Positions 15,283 to 25,000 of a stretch of DNA of 32,854 bases are shown piece after piece. A model generated the notes under the pieces. The model saw only the letters and a program-made list of their open reading frames with translations, did not search any database and was not told the origin of the DNA. Source of the stretch: CAZFLY01 sp964519995 (GTDB taxonomy: Bacteria > Planctomycetota > Phycisphaerae > Sedimentisphaerales > Anaerobacaceae); assembly GCA_964519995.1 (NCBI GenBank), contig CAZFLY010000030.1:1-32854 (forward strand), read 5' to 3'. Numbering within the stretch: the stretch's first letter is position 1; every line of letters starts with the position of its first letter. The translations under genes were made by a program, and so were the position numbers.

Positions 15283-16662
15283 ATGAAAAGCCGTAGCATA
15301 CTTGCATTTATATTCCTTCTTGCGCTGGCAACGATTGATGATCAGAATTACCTATTTGTTGCTTCTTCAAAAGCAGCAGATGCTGACCTACGCTGGGGAT
15401 TATTGGCCAATGAGGGTTTCGACGGACACCACATAAAAGCAACGCTATTTTTTCCGGGCCAGGCCAGAGACGGCACCGCTCCATACGAGTGCCATCCGGG
15501 TTCGAATATGTTTCTTTATACGGTTCATCCCGAAAATCCGCGGCATCTGAACTGGGCCGGGAGCCAACAGAATCGAGACTTTACTATAGATAGAATGATC
15601 GAAGCGGGTGTAAATGTTGCTGTGATGTCTTCATGGGGCGAGGACTTTCTGCCCTGTTCTACCGGCTGGACACTCTGGGCACCTATGCAATGTTCTCCGC
15701 AGGCGCATGATGAACTCTTCGCCGCCGCTGTCGGTAAGCACATTCTGATCATGCCGTTCATAGAATCACGGGCCGACTGGAACTTTCGGAACGAGTTTCC
15801 TACCTGGGGTGACCAGGTTGCCCCAGGAACCGTTAGCCAGATCGTCAATTTAATCAACCGCTACATCAAGCAAGGCCAAAACAGCCAAGGACAAAACAAT
15901 TGGGCACGTGTCTACGACCGCAATGGCGGGCCAAAATATGCTGTCGCGATAATTCACGCATCATCAAATCAGCTAGGACAATACAATCACTCTGCTTTTG
16001 CCAGAGGTTTTGACTCCATCGCCGAGGAAGTGCTGCAGCAGACCGATATTGAAGTTGGCTTCTTTATCGATGCACTTCCGCCTGGCACTTACGCACCGGG
16101 CACGTTCAGACCCTCATATAGCTCAACTGCCTATTACTTAAAGCAAAAAGACTCTATTTTGGGAATAATGTGCTTCATTCCTGAAATCTGGGTTGGCTCA
16201 TCCAATGACCAGCTTCTGATAGACTGGAAACGCAGATTCTCCAAAGGCTGGGCCGACACAGGTATTCCCTTCTTGATGGACATTTCACCTGGATATGACG
16301 CACACATTGTATTCCCGGGATCCGTGCAATATGGTCTCAATACTGCTTGGATGCAGGCCCTTACCGATATGGTTCATGACTTTGGCCAGGATGGCTTAAT
16401 GTACAATTCCTGGAATGGCTATACCGAAGCAATGGCTGCGGTCGTGTTGCAGGAATATGACGATACTTTCTATAAGTGGCTGGGCACTCTGACTTGCATG
16501 TATGAGCTGGCCACTTGCAGCGACATTGTTCGCTGCGAGGGAGCCAGGCATCCTGACCTCAATGGAGACTGTAGGATTGACTTACTGGATATGGCCGTGT
16601 TGGCTGCACACTGGCTGGAGGATTACGATCCAGAAAGCGGTTCATCCATTCCAAGACGCTGA
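15283..16662 (+). CDS. Exported GH99-like/DUF5010-type protein with dockerin-like tail
   Basis: A 459-residue secreted protein. The ATG at 15283 is preferred over the GTG at 15274 because AAAGAGGTG lies seven bases upstream of it. After a signal peptide, residues 35-405 look like a TIM-barrel glycoside hydrolase of the GH71/GH99/DUF5010 kind: MIEAGVNVAVMSSWGED near the N-terminus, repeated strand-like segments (HILIMPFIES, EVGFFIDALPPG), and a terminal GLMYNSWNGYTEAM, where the Glu is a catalytic candidate. Residues 422-450 hold one dockerin-like repeat (DLNGDCRIDLLDMAVLAAHWL). A polysaccharide substrate, such as a mannan, is possible but not shown. The family call is by motif memory, so it is moderate. 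Confidence 0.65.
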   Translation: MKSRSILAFIFLLALATIDDQNYLFVASSKAADADLRWGLLANEGFDGHHIKATLFFPGQARDGTAPYECHPGSNMFLYTVHPENPRHLNWAGSQQNRDFTIDRMIEAGVNVAVMSSWGEDFLPCSTGWTLWAPMQCSPQAHDELFAAAVGKHILIMPFIESRADWNFRNEFPTWGDQVAPGTVSQIVNLINRYIKQGQNSQGQNNWARVYDRNGGPKYAVAIIHASSNQLGQYNHSAFARGFDSIAEEVLQQTDIEVGFFIDALPPGTYAPGTFRPSYSSTAYYLKQKDSILGIMCFIPEIWVGSSNDQLLIDWKRRFSKGWADTGIPFLMDISPGYDAHIVFPGSVQYGLNTAWMQALTDMVHDFGQDGLMYNSWNGYTEAMAAVVLQEYDDTFYKWLGTLTCMYELATCSDIVRCEGARHPDLNGDCRIDLLDMAVLAAHWLEDYDPESGSSIPRR

Positions 16663-16714
16663 TCCACGTATAGCGACTAACAGGCACATTTACTTGCAAC
16701 ATCCGCTCCGATCG

Positions 16715-16761
16715 GGCAAGCTCAAAACCTATATGGCAATCCATCAAAGTCCGGGCTTGCC
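16715..16761. other. Inverted repeat between convergent genes
   Basis: GGCAAGC (16715-16721) and GCTTGCC (16755-16761) are exact inverted copies around a 33-base loop, in the 169-base gap between the convergent GH99-like and RraA-like genes. There is no T-run. It may help terminate transcription from either side; weak evidence. Confidence 0.25.
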
Positions 16762-16831
16762 GCAACCGGACCACTTACTCGCAGCCCATCGGACATCCAG
16801 TTATGGACACGGAATAGACTAACACCGTCCT

Positions 16832-17719
16832 TTACTTGACCGAATCATCAAGTGGCAATCCAAGTCTCTCGTATAGTCTCTGTCGGCCGGCTTTATCACC
16901 GTCAAGAGTTGCCCTTGCATACTCAGCTACTTCTTTTGCGTGCGCCCGCGGCACAGCAATAACTCCATCGCCATCGGCTACGATCACGTCGCCGGGCTCA
17001 ACCAGAACGCCGCCGCAGACGATAGGGCGATTGACAGATTCGATTTCGTTTCGGCCAGGCCGAATACCTCTGCCGACCTTTCTAAAGTAAAGAGGCACCT
17101 TCTCAATGGCAATCTCATCGGTGTCGCGTGCCGTTGCATTGGTAATTACCCCGACGCAGCCGCGCAGCTTCCAGCCCATGATATTGTTAGAGCCAATCGA
17201 GCCAACATCCGAATCTGGGGCATCATCAATGACCAGAGCTGTGCCTTTACGGATAAGGGGGACAAACGGTTCAGACGAGATATTGTTATACCAGTTACTG
17301 ACCCAGCGGTCGAAGTCCTCAGTTTCCATCCGTGGCGCGAATGGTTTATTGGTAGGTACATATCGAGCAGTTACAGCGATGCCGATAAACCGATGTGTGA
17401 AATGTTCGGTGTCTTTCCAGGCGGCGTGAATCTCCGGCGAGATCAAGCCGATATTGGCAAGGCCCGCCTTATCCATTCCATCCGAAACATCAGCTACCCG
17501 TAGACCTTCAAAGAGTTTGAGGATCTGCTCGTCCTCTTCAGTACTATATACTTTGGTTGTAATAAAGTTTTTACCTGTCCTTAGATCCTCAAGAGTTGGC
17601 TTAGTATCTTCTGCGGCAACAGCCGACCGCATATTTACCGCCGTTGATATTAGTGCGAGTCCACAACCTCCAAAAAGGGTTAGAAGCATCACCGTAATTT
17701 TTCTTTTTCTGATCTGCAT
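16832..17719 (-). CDS. RraA-fold (HMG-aldolase-like) protein with signal peptide
   Basis: A 295-residue protein of the RraA/4-hydroxy-4-methyl-2-oxoglutarate aldolase/MenG-like superfamily. The family core is clear: GLRVADVSDGMDK (72-84), GSIGSNNIMGWKLRGCVG (173-190), TARDTDEI with the metal-site Arg-Asp pair (R198, D199), and VNRPIVCGGVLVEPGDVIVAD. Unlike usual members, it begins with a basic, hydrophobic segment ending in AVAA-ED (residues 1-36), a good signal peptide, so it is probably periplasmic or extracellular. AGGAGG lies six bases upstream of the ATG, which confirms the start. Family members cleave 2-oxo acids by retro-aldol reactions or regulate RNase E; RNase E regulation is implausible for an exported protein. 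Substrate unknown. Confidence 0.85.
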   Translation of the reverse strand: MQIRKRKITVMLLTLFGGCGLALISTAVNMRSAVAAEDTKPTLEDLRTGKNFITTKVYSTEEDEQILKLFEGLRVADVSDGMDKAGLANIGLISPEIHAAWKDTEHFTHRFIGIAVTARYVPTNKPFAPRMETEDFDRWVSNWYNNISSEPFVPLIRKGTALVIDDAPDSDVGSIGSNNIMGWKLRGCVGVITNATARDTDEIAIEKVPLYFRKVGRGIRPGRNEIESVNRPIVCGGVLVEPGDVIVADGDGVIAVPRAHAKEVAEYARATLDGDKAGRQRLYERLGLPLDDSVK

Positions 17720-17861
17720 TTGTGCCTCCTATATAATTGATAAAACTATGACCGATACACTGTGACCGGCTTGGAAATATCATTATTGTAAGTTTTTCGT
17801 CTCACAGTGCAAGACTGAAGTTGGTCGGGCGATAGGCATAGCTACCGCGGCTGTTAAGTTC

Positions 17862-17890
17862 TTGATTGTTTCAGGGCATTTGCTTAGATT
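17862..17890 (+). promoter_or_regulatory. Promoter of arfB
   Basis: TTGATT (17862-17867) and TAGATT (17885-17890) lie 17 bases apart, about 42 bases before the arfB start codon. Confidence 0.45.
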
Positions 17891-17931
17891 GAAAGTAAGG
17901 TTGGCTACTATGCAGGCTGGAGTAATAGCTG

Positions 17932-18366
17932 ATGATTGAGATCACAGACGAAATATCGATTTCTGTGAAGGACCTGACCTTCAAAGCATCGCGGAGCAGA
18001 GGGCCGGGCGGCCAGAATGTCAACAAACTCAATACGCGTGTAACACTTTTTTTCGATGTGGCTAACTACAGCAGTTTTTCCGATGACCAAAAACGGCAGA
18101 TTCTTGCGCGACTGGCGAGCAGGGCGGACAAAAGCGGCGTGATACGCGTCGTTTCGCAGAAGTTCCGCACCCAAAAGGCAAATCGCAGTGTAGCGATAGA
18201 GCGGCTTCAGCAGTTATTACAAGATGCGCTGAGAACCAAACCCATCCGCAGAAAAACCAGGGTGCCGCGATCAGTTCGGGAACGTCGATCGAAACAGAAG
18301 AGGCAACGAAGTCTATTGAAGGAACAAAGGACCAGGAAAGACTGGCTCGAAGAATCTGCGGATTAG
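17932..18366 (+). CDS. arfB: Alternative ribosome-rescue factor ArfB (RF-1-domain protein)
   Basis: A 144-residue single-domain release-factor homologue. The peptidyl-hydrolase motif GPGGQNVNK is at residues 24-32, preceded by SRSR. After the compact domain (to about 105) comes a basic tail (RKTRVPRSVRERRSKQKRQ), which in ArfB/YaeJ threads into the empty mRNA channel of stalled ribosomes. Length and architecture match ArfB rather than RF1/RF2, which are more than twice as long. GGAG lies about eleven bases upstream. No neighbours of related function. Confidence 0.9.
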   Translation: MIEITDEISISVKDLTFKASRSRGPGGQNVNKLNTRVTLFFDVANYSSFSDDQKRQILARLASRADKSGVIRVVSQKFRTQKANRSVAIERLQQLLQDALRTKPIRRKTRVPRSVRERRSKQKRQRSLLKEQRTRKDWLEESAD

Positions 18367-18387
18367 GACTTTGGGATGGTAGTGCGG

Positions 18388-18486
18388 TTATTGGCGTTTT
18401 CGACGGCGGACAAACAGAAAAACCACCACGGCAGTAATAACAACGATTACTAATACTTCACCTTGACCGAAAAATACACTAAGCAC
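18388..18486 (-). CDS. Possible 32-residue membrane peptide
   Basis: From a GTG at 18486 the minus strand encodes MLSVFFGQGEVLV, then a hydrophobic helix (IVVITAVVVFLF) and a basic end (VRRRKRQ). This is a single membrane helix with a positive-inside tail, similar in shape to small membrane proteins or the end of a sorting signal. The frame is open upstream to a stop near 18535, but no ATG and only a weak Shine-Dalgarno are visible. It could also be a chance ORF or the remnant of a longer gene. Confidence 0.25.
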   Translation of the reverse strand: MLSVFFGQGEVLVIVVITAVVVFLFVRRRKRQ

Positions 18487-18547
18487 TGCGATTTTGTCTC
18501 TGAGTTTATCCGGCTTGTGTTTGTCTGACTTTTATCTTAATATTTCC

Positions 18548-18584
18548 TTCGACTTAAATCTCTACCGTTATTTTCGTCGAAAAT
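18548..18584. promoter_or_regulatory. Overlapping palindromes upstream of addB
   Basis: ATTTTCG-T-CGAAAAT (18570-18584) is a perfect 15-base palindrome 24 bases before the addB start. TTCGAC (18548-18553) is an inverted copy of GTCGAA (18576-18581), so two alternative pairings exist. A repressor operator is possible. It does not match the LexA boxes known to me. Confidence 0.35.
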
Positions 18585-18608
18585 CAAGCAGAATATTTTG
18601 GTTGACGT

Positions 18609-21600
18609 ATGGCAGTTCAATTTATTCTTGGCAGAAGCGGTACAGGCAAAACCAGCCACTGTGTGCAGGCTGTTGTCAATGCGCTGCTCGAACCCAGCGA
18701 CCAACGGCTCATTTTCCTGGTTCCTGAGCAGGCTACGTATCAGGCTGAACGTGCTATCCTGACTGACAAGCGAATAGCAGGCTACAGCAGATTGAGCGTG
18801 CTTTCGTTTGACCGCCTGCAATTTTTGCTCCTAAGCAAGAATACTGCCAGACCTTCCCTTTCTCGGATCGGTCAACAAATGGTCATCCATCGAATTCTGA
18901 GGAACAATAAAGATAAGCTAAGAATCTTTTATTCTTCCGCAGACTCGCCCGGCCTGGCTCGCCGAATGGCGCAGACTATTATCGAATTGCATCAATATGC
19001 AAAAACGCCCGAGGATATTGAGCGCCTTCTGGCCGATTTGAACAAAGACCGGACCAATAGCATGACGGCACTGAAATTTCAGGACATTACTTTAATTCTA
19101 CGTGAATATCTACAGTTTATTGAAAACAGGTTTATCGATCCTGATGTGCAACGAGCAAACGCCTGCCAAGCTGTGGCTAAAGCAGATTTGCTCAAAGGTG
19201 CGAAACTTTGGGTAGATGGTTTTGCCGGCTTTACAGCCGGTGAACTTGCAGTGCTTAGCGAGATGCTAAAGGTGGTTGCCGAGGCACATATTGCCCTTTG
19301 CCTCGATCCTTCTAATATCGATCTGGTAAATCCGAAGGCTAAACCTGTTGACCACGGGGACATTTTTGGCCCCACGCAGGATACCTATGCTGTTCTTTTA
19401 GATATGATAAGACAAGCAAAACTAAAACCGGCTGAACCCTTGATCCTTAATCAGCCGGTCAGATTCTCAGCTTGTCCTCAGCTTGCACACATCGAGCGAA
19501 ATATATTCGAACTGAAAAAGCCAAAACTTTCAACCTCAGACAGTCTTCGTGTTGTATCAACGCCCAATGCGCGAGCGGAGGTCCGATTCATCGCAATGCA
19601 AATACTTCGATTGGTCAAGGAGAAAGATTACCGCTACCGTGACGTTGCAGTCATTGCGTCAGACATTGACCGTTATGAGCATTACATAAGGGCTTATTTT
19701 GATGACTATGGTATCCCGTTTTTCATTGATAAGCGAAAACCGCTGAACCAACATCCGCTGGCGGAACTTATCTGTTCAGCTCTGCAGGCAGTTACCGGCG
19801 GCTTTACCAACAGCGAGATTTTTTCTTATCTCAAAACCGACCTTGTGCCAATTAAACGGCCCGAGGTTGACATGCTGGAGAACTATTGCCTTGCATTTGG
19901 CATAACCCAAATCGATTGGACAAGTCCTGAACAATGGTGTTTCGTTGACAAGGACGATGGCAGTTTTGGCCAAGAGCGAATAAATGTAGTACGCCAAAAA
20001 GCCATCGAACCTTTAATGTATTTACGGGATGCTCTCTGTCCTGCCGAGCATCCGGCAAAGCTGATTACTGCGGAAGAATTTACAAAGGCAATCTTTGCAT
20101 TGTTGGATAATCTGCATGTTCGTAAGACTCTTCAAAACTGGATTGAAGAAGCCGCCCAAAACAGTGACCATCGCGCCGCAGATGAACACCGGCAGTTTTT
20201 CGACAGACTTGTAAACGTGTTTGATGAGCTTGTTGAAGTCTTTGGAGAGACTCCTTTGACGGCTGCTGATTATCTTGCAATCTTGCATTCAGCGTTTTCT
20301 CAATTGTCATTGGCTTTTATTCCACCAAGTCTGGATCAGGTTCTTGTAGGTTCAATTGAGCGCAGCCGACACCCTGACCTCAAAGCTGTTTTTCTAATAG
20401 GCGCCACGCAGAGGCAGTTTCCGGTTCCATTAAATCCCTCAGGTGTACTAAGTGACGATGACCGTTGTGCCGCTGAATCTGCTGATTTTTCACTTGCTGG
20501 CTCCACAGCATCAGCACTTGTGGAGCGGAAATATCTGGCGTATATCGCGTTTACCCGGCCGTCGGAGCATCTTTGCATTACATACCCTTCGGCAGATGAG
20601 AACGGCAGTGGTATAGCGCACTCACAGTTCATAGATGAGCTTCAATCTTTATTTGAGGACCTCGAAGAAGAGCGAATCGCTGACGAGCAAGTCAATATCG
20701 CTGATGTTCACAACGAAATTGAGCTTGCCAATGTGCTTTGCTCCCGCCTGGGAAAAGACGCTCTCCCAGCTCAAGCCGACGAGGACAGAAAACTTGTAAC
20801 GCTACTGGATGAACTTTCCTCCGATAGACAGCTCGAAAAGGTTGCGACTAATGTGATTTCAGCCTTAAGTTACGATAACCACGCTGAACTTGATTTGCAT
20901 TTGCTTCCTGAACTCTTCGGCCAGAAAGTGCGAAGTTCCGCAACAAGGCTCGCAACATTCGCCGCCTGTTCATATCAATACTTCGCCCGGTATGTACTGG
21001 AACTGATCGAAAGGAAGGAATTTAAATTTGAGCCTTTGGACCTCGGCAACTTCTATCATATAGTTCTCGATGCTTTGCTCAAACAGGTTATTGCACAAGG
21101 CAAAGATTTTACTGCGATTACTGACGGCGAACTACTGGAGCTTTTGAGCAGGGAAATATCAAGGCTCATTAGCGAACATCCGTTTGTTTCGAATTTTGCA
21201 CGGCACTCTGCACACAACATGTTCATTATCAATTCGGCTGCGGAGGTTCTTGAAGATTGTGTGCTCGCAATTGCTGAAATGCTCCGTGCTGGGGACTTCA
21301 GGCCAAAGGTCTCGGAAGTTGCGTTTGGCGATGTCGAAAAGACGCGCGAAACACTCGGAAAGTATGAGATTGGTCTTTCAGATGGTCGGGTGCTATCGTT
21401 GAATGGCAAAATTGACCGTCTTGACATCGCTGAGATTAACGACGGGAACATCGCAATTGTGTTCGACTATAAACGTAAAGGGCAGACTTTTAGCTGGTCA
21501 AAGTTCTATCACGGTCTCGATATGCAACTGCCGATTTACTTGCTTGCCATCCGCAATTCTACCGGCCAACAACACGGCATTTACGCTGCAGTCGGTGCCT

Positions 21601-22052
21601 TTTTCATGCCAGTTGAAGCACATGTCGAAATTACCGCCCTTGATGAACTGGCTCGAAGAACAGAAAAATTCCAGCGTAAAGCAAAAGGGATATTTAATGG
21701 CGAGTTTTTCAAGCAATTGGATAAGTCAACAGGTTCTGGATGGAGTCGATTCTATACTTTTTCAATCACTGCCAAAGACCAGCAATACGGCTATTATGGC
21801 ACAAGCTCGGCCCTAAAGCCGACCGATTTTAAAAGTGTGGTTGAGTTTGCTAAAAGCAAAGTGATAGAGCTAACTGAACAAATTCTGTTGGGCAATATCG
21901 ACGTTCGTCCATACAGAATCGGCACCGACTTGGCGTGCAGGAACTGCAAGTACAAACCTGTGTGTCGATTTGACTGGCAAATAAATGATTACAACCTTCT
22001 AAAATCGCTAAATAAAATTCAAGTCCTCGAAAGAATACAGTTGAAAGGATAA
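18609..22052 (+). CDS. addB: ATP-dependent helicase/nuclease subunit B
   Basis: A 1147-residue AddB subunit of the AddAB complex, which processes double-strand breaks for RecA loading. It has an N-terminal Walker A (GRSGTGKT, 8-15) in an inactivated UvrD-like fold, and a C-terminal RecB-type nuclease domain with the active-site segment GKIDRLDI...IVFDYKRKG (near 935-960). The four iron-sulfur cysteines are C787 before the nuclease and C1110, C1113 and C1119 after it, the CxxCx5C spacing known for AddB. It is full length. The ribosome binding site is weak, and addA follows after a single base. Confidence 0.95.
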   Translation: MAVQFILGRSGTGKTSHCVQAVVNALLEPSDQRLIFLVPEQATYQAERAILTDKRIAGYSRLSVLSFDRLQFLLLSKNTARPSLSRIGQQMVIHRILRNNKDKLRIFYSSADSPGLARRMAQTIIELHQYAKTPEDIERLLADLNKDRTNSMTALKFQDITLILREYLQFIENRFIDPDVQRANACQAVAKADLLKGAKLWVDGFAGFTAGELAVLSEMLKVVAEAHIALCLDPSNIDLVNPKAKPVDHGDIFGPTQDTYAVLLDMIRQAKLKPAEPLILNQPVRFSACPQLAHIERNIFELKKPKLSTSDSLRVVSTPNARAEVRFIAMQILRLVKEKDYRYRDVAVIASDIDRYEHYIRAYFDDYGIPFFIDKRKPLNQHPLAELICSALQAVTGGFTNSEIFSYLKTDLVPIKRPEVDMLENYCLAFGITQIDWTSPEQWCFVDKDDGSFGQERINVVRQKAIEPLMYLRDALCPAEHPAKLITAEEFTKAIFALLDNLHVRKTLQNWIEEAAQNSDHRAADEHRQFFDRLVNVFDELVEVFGETPLTAADYLAILHSAFSQLSLAFIPPSLDQVLVGSIERSRHPDLKAVFLIGATQRQFPVPLNPSGVLSDDDRCAAESADFSLAGSTASALVERKYLAYIAFTRPSEHLCITYPSADENGSGIAHSQFIDELQSLFEDLEEERIADEQVNIADVHNEIELANVLCSRLGKDALPAQADEDRKLVTLLDELSSDRQLEKVATNVISALSYDNHAELDLHLLPELFGQKVRSSATRLATFAACSYQYFARYVLELIERKEFKFEPLDLGNFYHIVLDALLKQVIAQGKDFTAITDGELLELLSREISRLISEHPFVSNFARHSAHNMFIINSAAEVLEDCVLAIAEMLRAGDFRPKVSEVAFGDVEKTRETLGKYEIGLSDGRVLSLNGKIDRLDIAEINDGNIAIVFDYKRKGQTFSWSKFYHGLDMQLPIYLLAIRNSTGQQHGIYAAVGAFFMPVEAHVEITALDELARRTEKFQRKAKGIFNGEFFKQLDKSTGSGWSRFYTFSITAKDQQYGYYGTSSALKPTDFKSVVEFAKSKVIELTEQILLGNIDVRPYRIGTDLACRNCKYKPVCRFDWQINDYNLLKSLNKIQVLERIQLKG

Positions 22053-22053
22053 A

Positions 22054-25000
22054 ATGCGCATCAAATGGACCGACCAGCAAAAGCGTGCGATTGCTGCTCG
22101 TGGCAGTGACGTTTTGGTAACTGCCTCTGCGGGTACAGGCAAGACCGCTGTTCTGTCAGGCCGATGTGTTGACATCGTCTCAGACATATCTGGACACGTG
22201 GATGTCTCGAACATTTTGGTGCTGACGTTTACTGACGCTGCTGCTGAGCAGATGCGCTCTCGAATCGCCGAGCAGTTAAGGACTGTATTTACCGAGACTG
22301 GTGACCGGCATCTTCGTCAGCAGCTTATCCTGCTACAGGCGAGTGACATCAGCACAATTCATTCATTCTGCAAACGACTCATTACAGAGTATTTTTATGA
22401 ACTTGGCCTTGATCCGACGTTCAGCGTAATCGACGCCGACGAGGCACAACTTCTCAAAGCTGAGGCACTTGAGAAAACCATCGATTGGGCTTGGCAACAA
22501 TCCAATCTCAGCCAGGGTTTGACTGAGCTTCTTCGCGGTCGAGACCTTCAGGATAACGCTGGCTTTCTTACAAAGATTATAGAGCTGAGCAATTTTCTCG
22601 ATAGCGTTGTCCTGCGCAAGAGCTGGTATCAAAGAGCCGCTCAACTCACACAGGCCACGACTTCCTTAAGCGGAGGACTCGGTCAAAAACAAATAATTGC
22701 CGAAAAGTTACAGCGGATTCTAAGCCGACTCTTGCACGCGCAAAAAATGTTTGAGGCTGAAAACACTGCGGGCGACTGGGTGGTGAAACTGCAGGCGAGC
22801 CATATTGAACCTGTTAAAGGTTGTCTTGAGATTTTACAGTCTGGCGATTGGAACAAATGCGCTGAACTGATAAGGGACTTTTCCAAGCCAAAAACGCTAA
22901 AGCCGAAAGGCATACCCGAACCGATTGCTGAGCTGCTGCAGAAAACAACCAAAAAAGCTATCGAGGGTTTCAAGAGTCTTTCGGACCTTTCTGCGCTAAA
23001 TCCTGACTATCTTGACAGGGTTGGCTCTGCAGCGAACCTGCAAACGAGGGTGCTTATTGAGCTTATCAGGAAGTTCGATCAGTTGTATGGTCAGGCAAAG
23101 CGTTCGCTTAATTGCATGGATTTTGCCGACCTTGAACACAATGCGCTGAGGCTTTTGGCTGACGTTGAGACTGAAGAAGATGATGAACTATCGCCGTCTC
23201 AAACTGCACTATCTTTGAGGCAGAAGTACAAGTACATCTTTGTCGATGAATATCAAGACATTAACCCTGTTCAGCAGGCTATCCTTAATATGCTCAGTTC
23301 CCAGGGTAATGTTTTTGTTGTTGGCGATGTCAAACAAAGTATATATGCGTTTCGCGGAGCCGAGCCTAATATCTTTGCAGAAAATCTGCGGCTTGCCTCG
23401 CTCGATCCGGCTAATGCCTCTAATAAATTGCGTGTTGATTTGAATGTCAATTTCCGCTCCACCAAAGGCATTCTCGATTTTGTAAACAGGCTCTTCTCAC
23501 GCATAATGTCCGCTGCATTTGCTCAGATCGAATATGACGATTCAGCAAAGCTAAGACCTGCATCGGCAAAGAGTTCCAACGGTCGTGCATCTAATGGGCA
23601 AAGGCCTGCTGTTGAATTTCACATACTCGATGAGACGGATAAAGGTGAAGACTCTGAAAACGGCCAGGTCAGTGAGTCGGAGCAGAGCGACGACTTGAGC
23701 GTTATCACCTCCCGGCAGCGCCAAGCAGCGCTAATAGCTCAGCGTATCAGACAAATAGTCGGTGCGGATACCGGCAAAGCCGAATTTCAGGTCCACGACA
23801 CCCGTCAAAATTGCCTGCGTGACGTTCAGTACAGTGACATTGTAATTTTGATGCGCTCGCTGGTCAAAAAAGCTAATGACTATGTCGAAGTGCTCCGCTT
23901 GGCCGGCGTGCCGGTAAGCTGTCAAGCCGCTGCCGGCTACTTTGAGGCGACCGAAATCACAGACATGCTGTCTCTGCTGAAAGTTCTCGACAATCCGCAG
24001 CGAGACATCGAATTGGCTGCTGTTTTGCGCAGTCCCTTTTTCACGGTGTGTGACAGCGAACTGGCGAAGATAAGAATACACGGGACGGTCTCTGGGCAAC
24101 CCAAAAACTTCCACTGCTGTGTTCATCAATACAGTGAAGGTGGCGTAGATAAGAAGCTTGCATTAAAGCTAAAAGACATAATTGAAAAGATTGACTACTG
24201 GCGCAGCCTCGCTCGACGTGGCCGACTGGCTGACCTGATCTGGCAAATATATCGGCAGACAAACTACCTTGCATTTGTTTCAGCACTGCCGAATGGTCAG
24301 GCCCGCAAAGCGAATCTGTTGAAACTTCACGACAGAGCCATTCAGTTCGAGGGCTTTGTTAGCAGCACAGGTATACCATCGCTTACACGATTCATCGAGT
24401 TTATTGAGAAACTGCTCGAACTCGGCCAGGACTGGGCGCCTGCTGAACCTGAATCGGCTGTTGGTAATGCCGTTCGGATATTAAGCGTTCATAAAAGTAA
24501 AGGGCTTGAATTTCCTGTTGTCTTTCTGGCCGAGCTACAAAGCGAATTTAACAAAAAGGACATTACCGCAGAAGTCCTCGCAGATGCGGACGGCACGCTT
24601 GGTCTTCAAGTTATAGACAGAGCCACAAACAGTAAGCTATGTTCGGTTGCACATGAGGTCGTTGCTGAGCGAAAACTCTCAACAATTCTCGCTGAGGAAA
24701 TACGCATTCTCTATGTTGCGATGACTCGCGCTAAAGATCGCCTTATCTTGACCGGATCTCAAAAGCGCATTGACTGTGGAGCAGTTCTTAGCAATGGCTT
24801 GTTCTTCACAGATGGGCCTATTGCCGATTGGCAGCTTCGAAGCTGTCAAAGCCCACTCGAATGGATTCTATATGGGTTTTCCGACCAAAAGGTGCTGCAC
24901 ACAGCTTTTAGGACGGGCTTTGCAGAAAAGGCAATAGAGGACAATCTGTTCACTTTCCAGCTCCATGACCGTGCAGAACTTAATCGTATTTCCAACCATG

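Noticed and set aside
16502..16822. 106-residue ORF running past the end of the GH99-like gene
   Set aside because: It is a shifted frame of the dockerin-like coding region and its 3' spacer; no protein-like pattern.
16940..17503. 187-residue plus-strand ORF opposite the RraA-fold gene
   Set aside because: It is the antisense shadow of a gene with strong family motifs and a good ribosome binding site.
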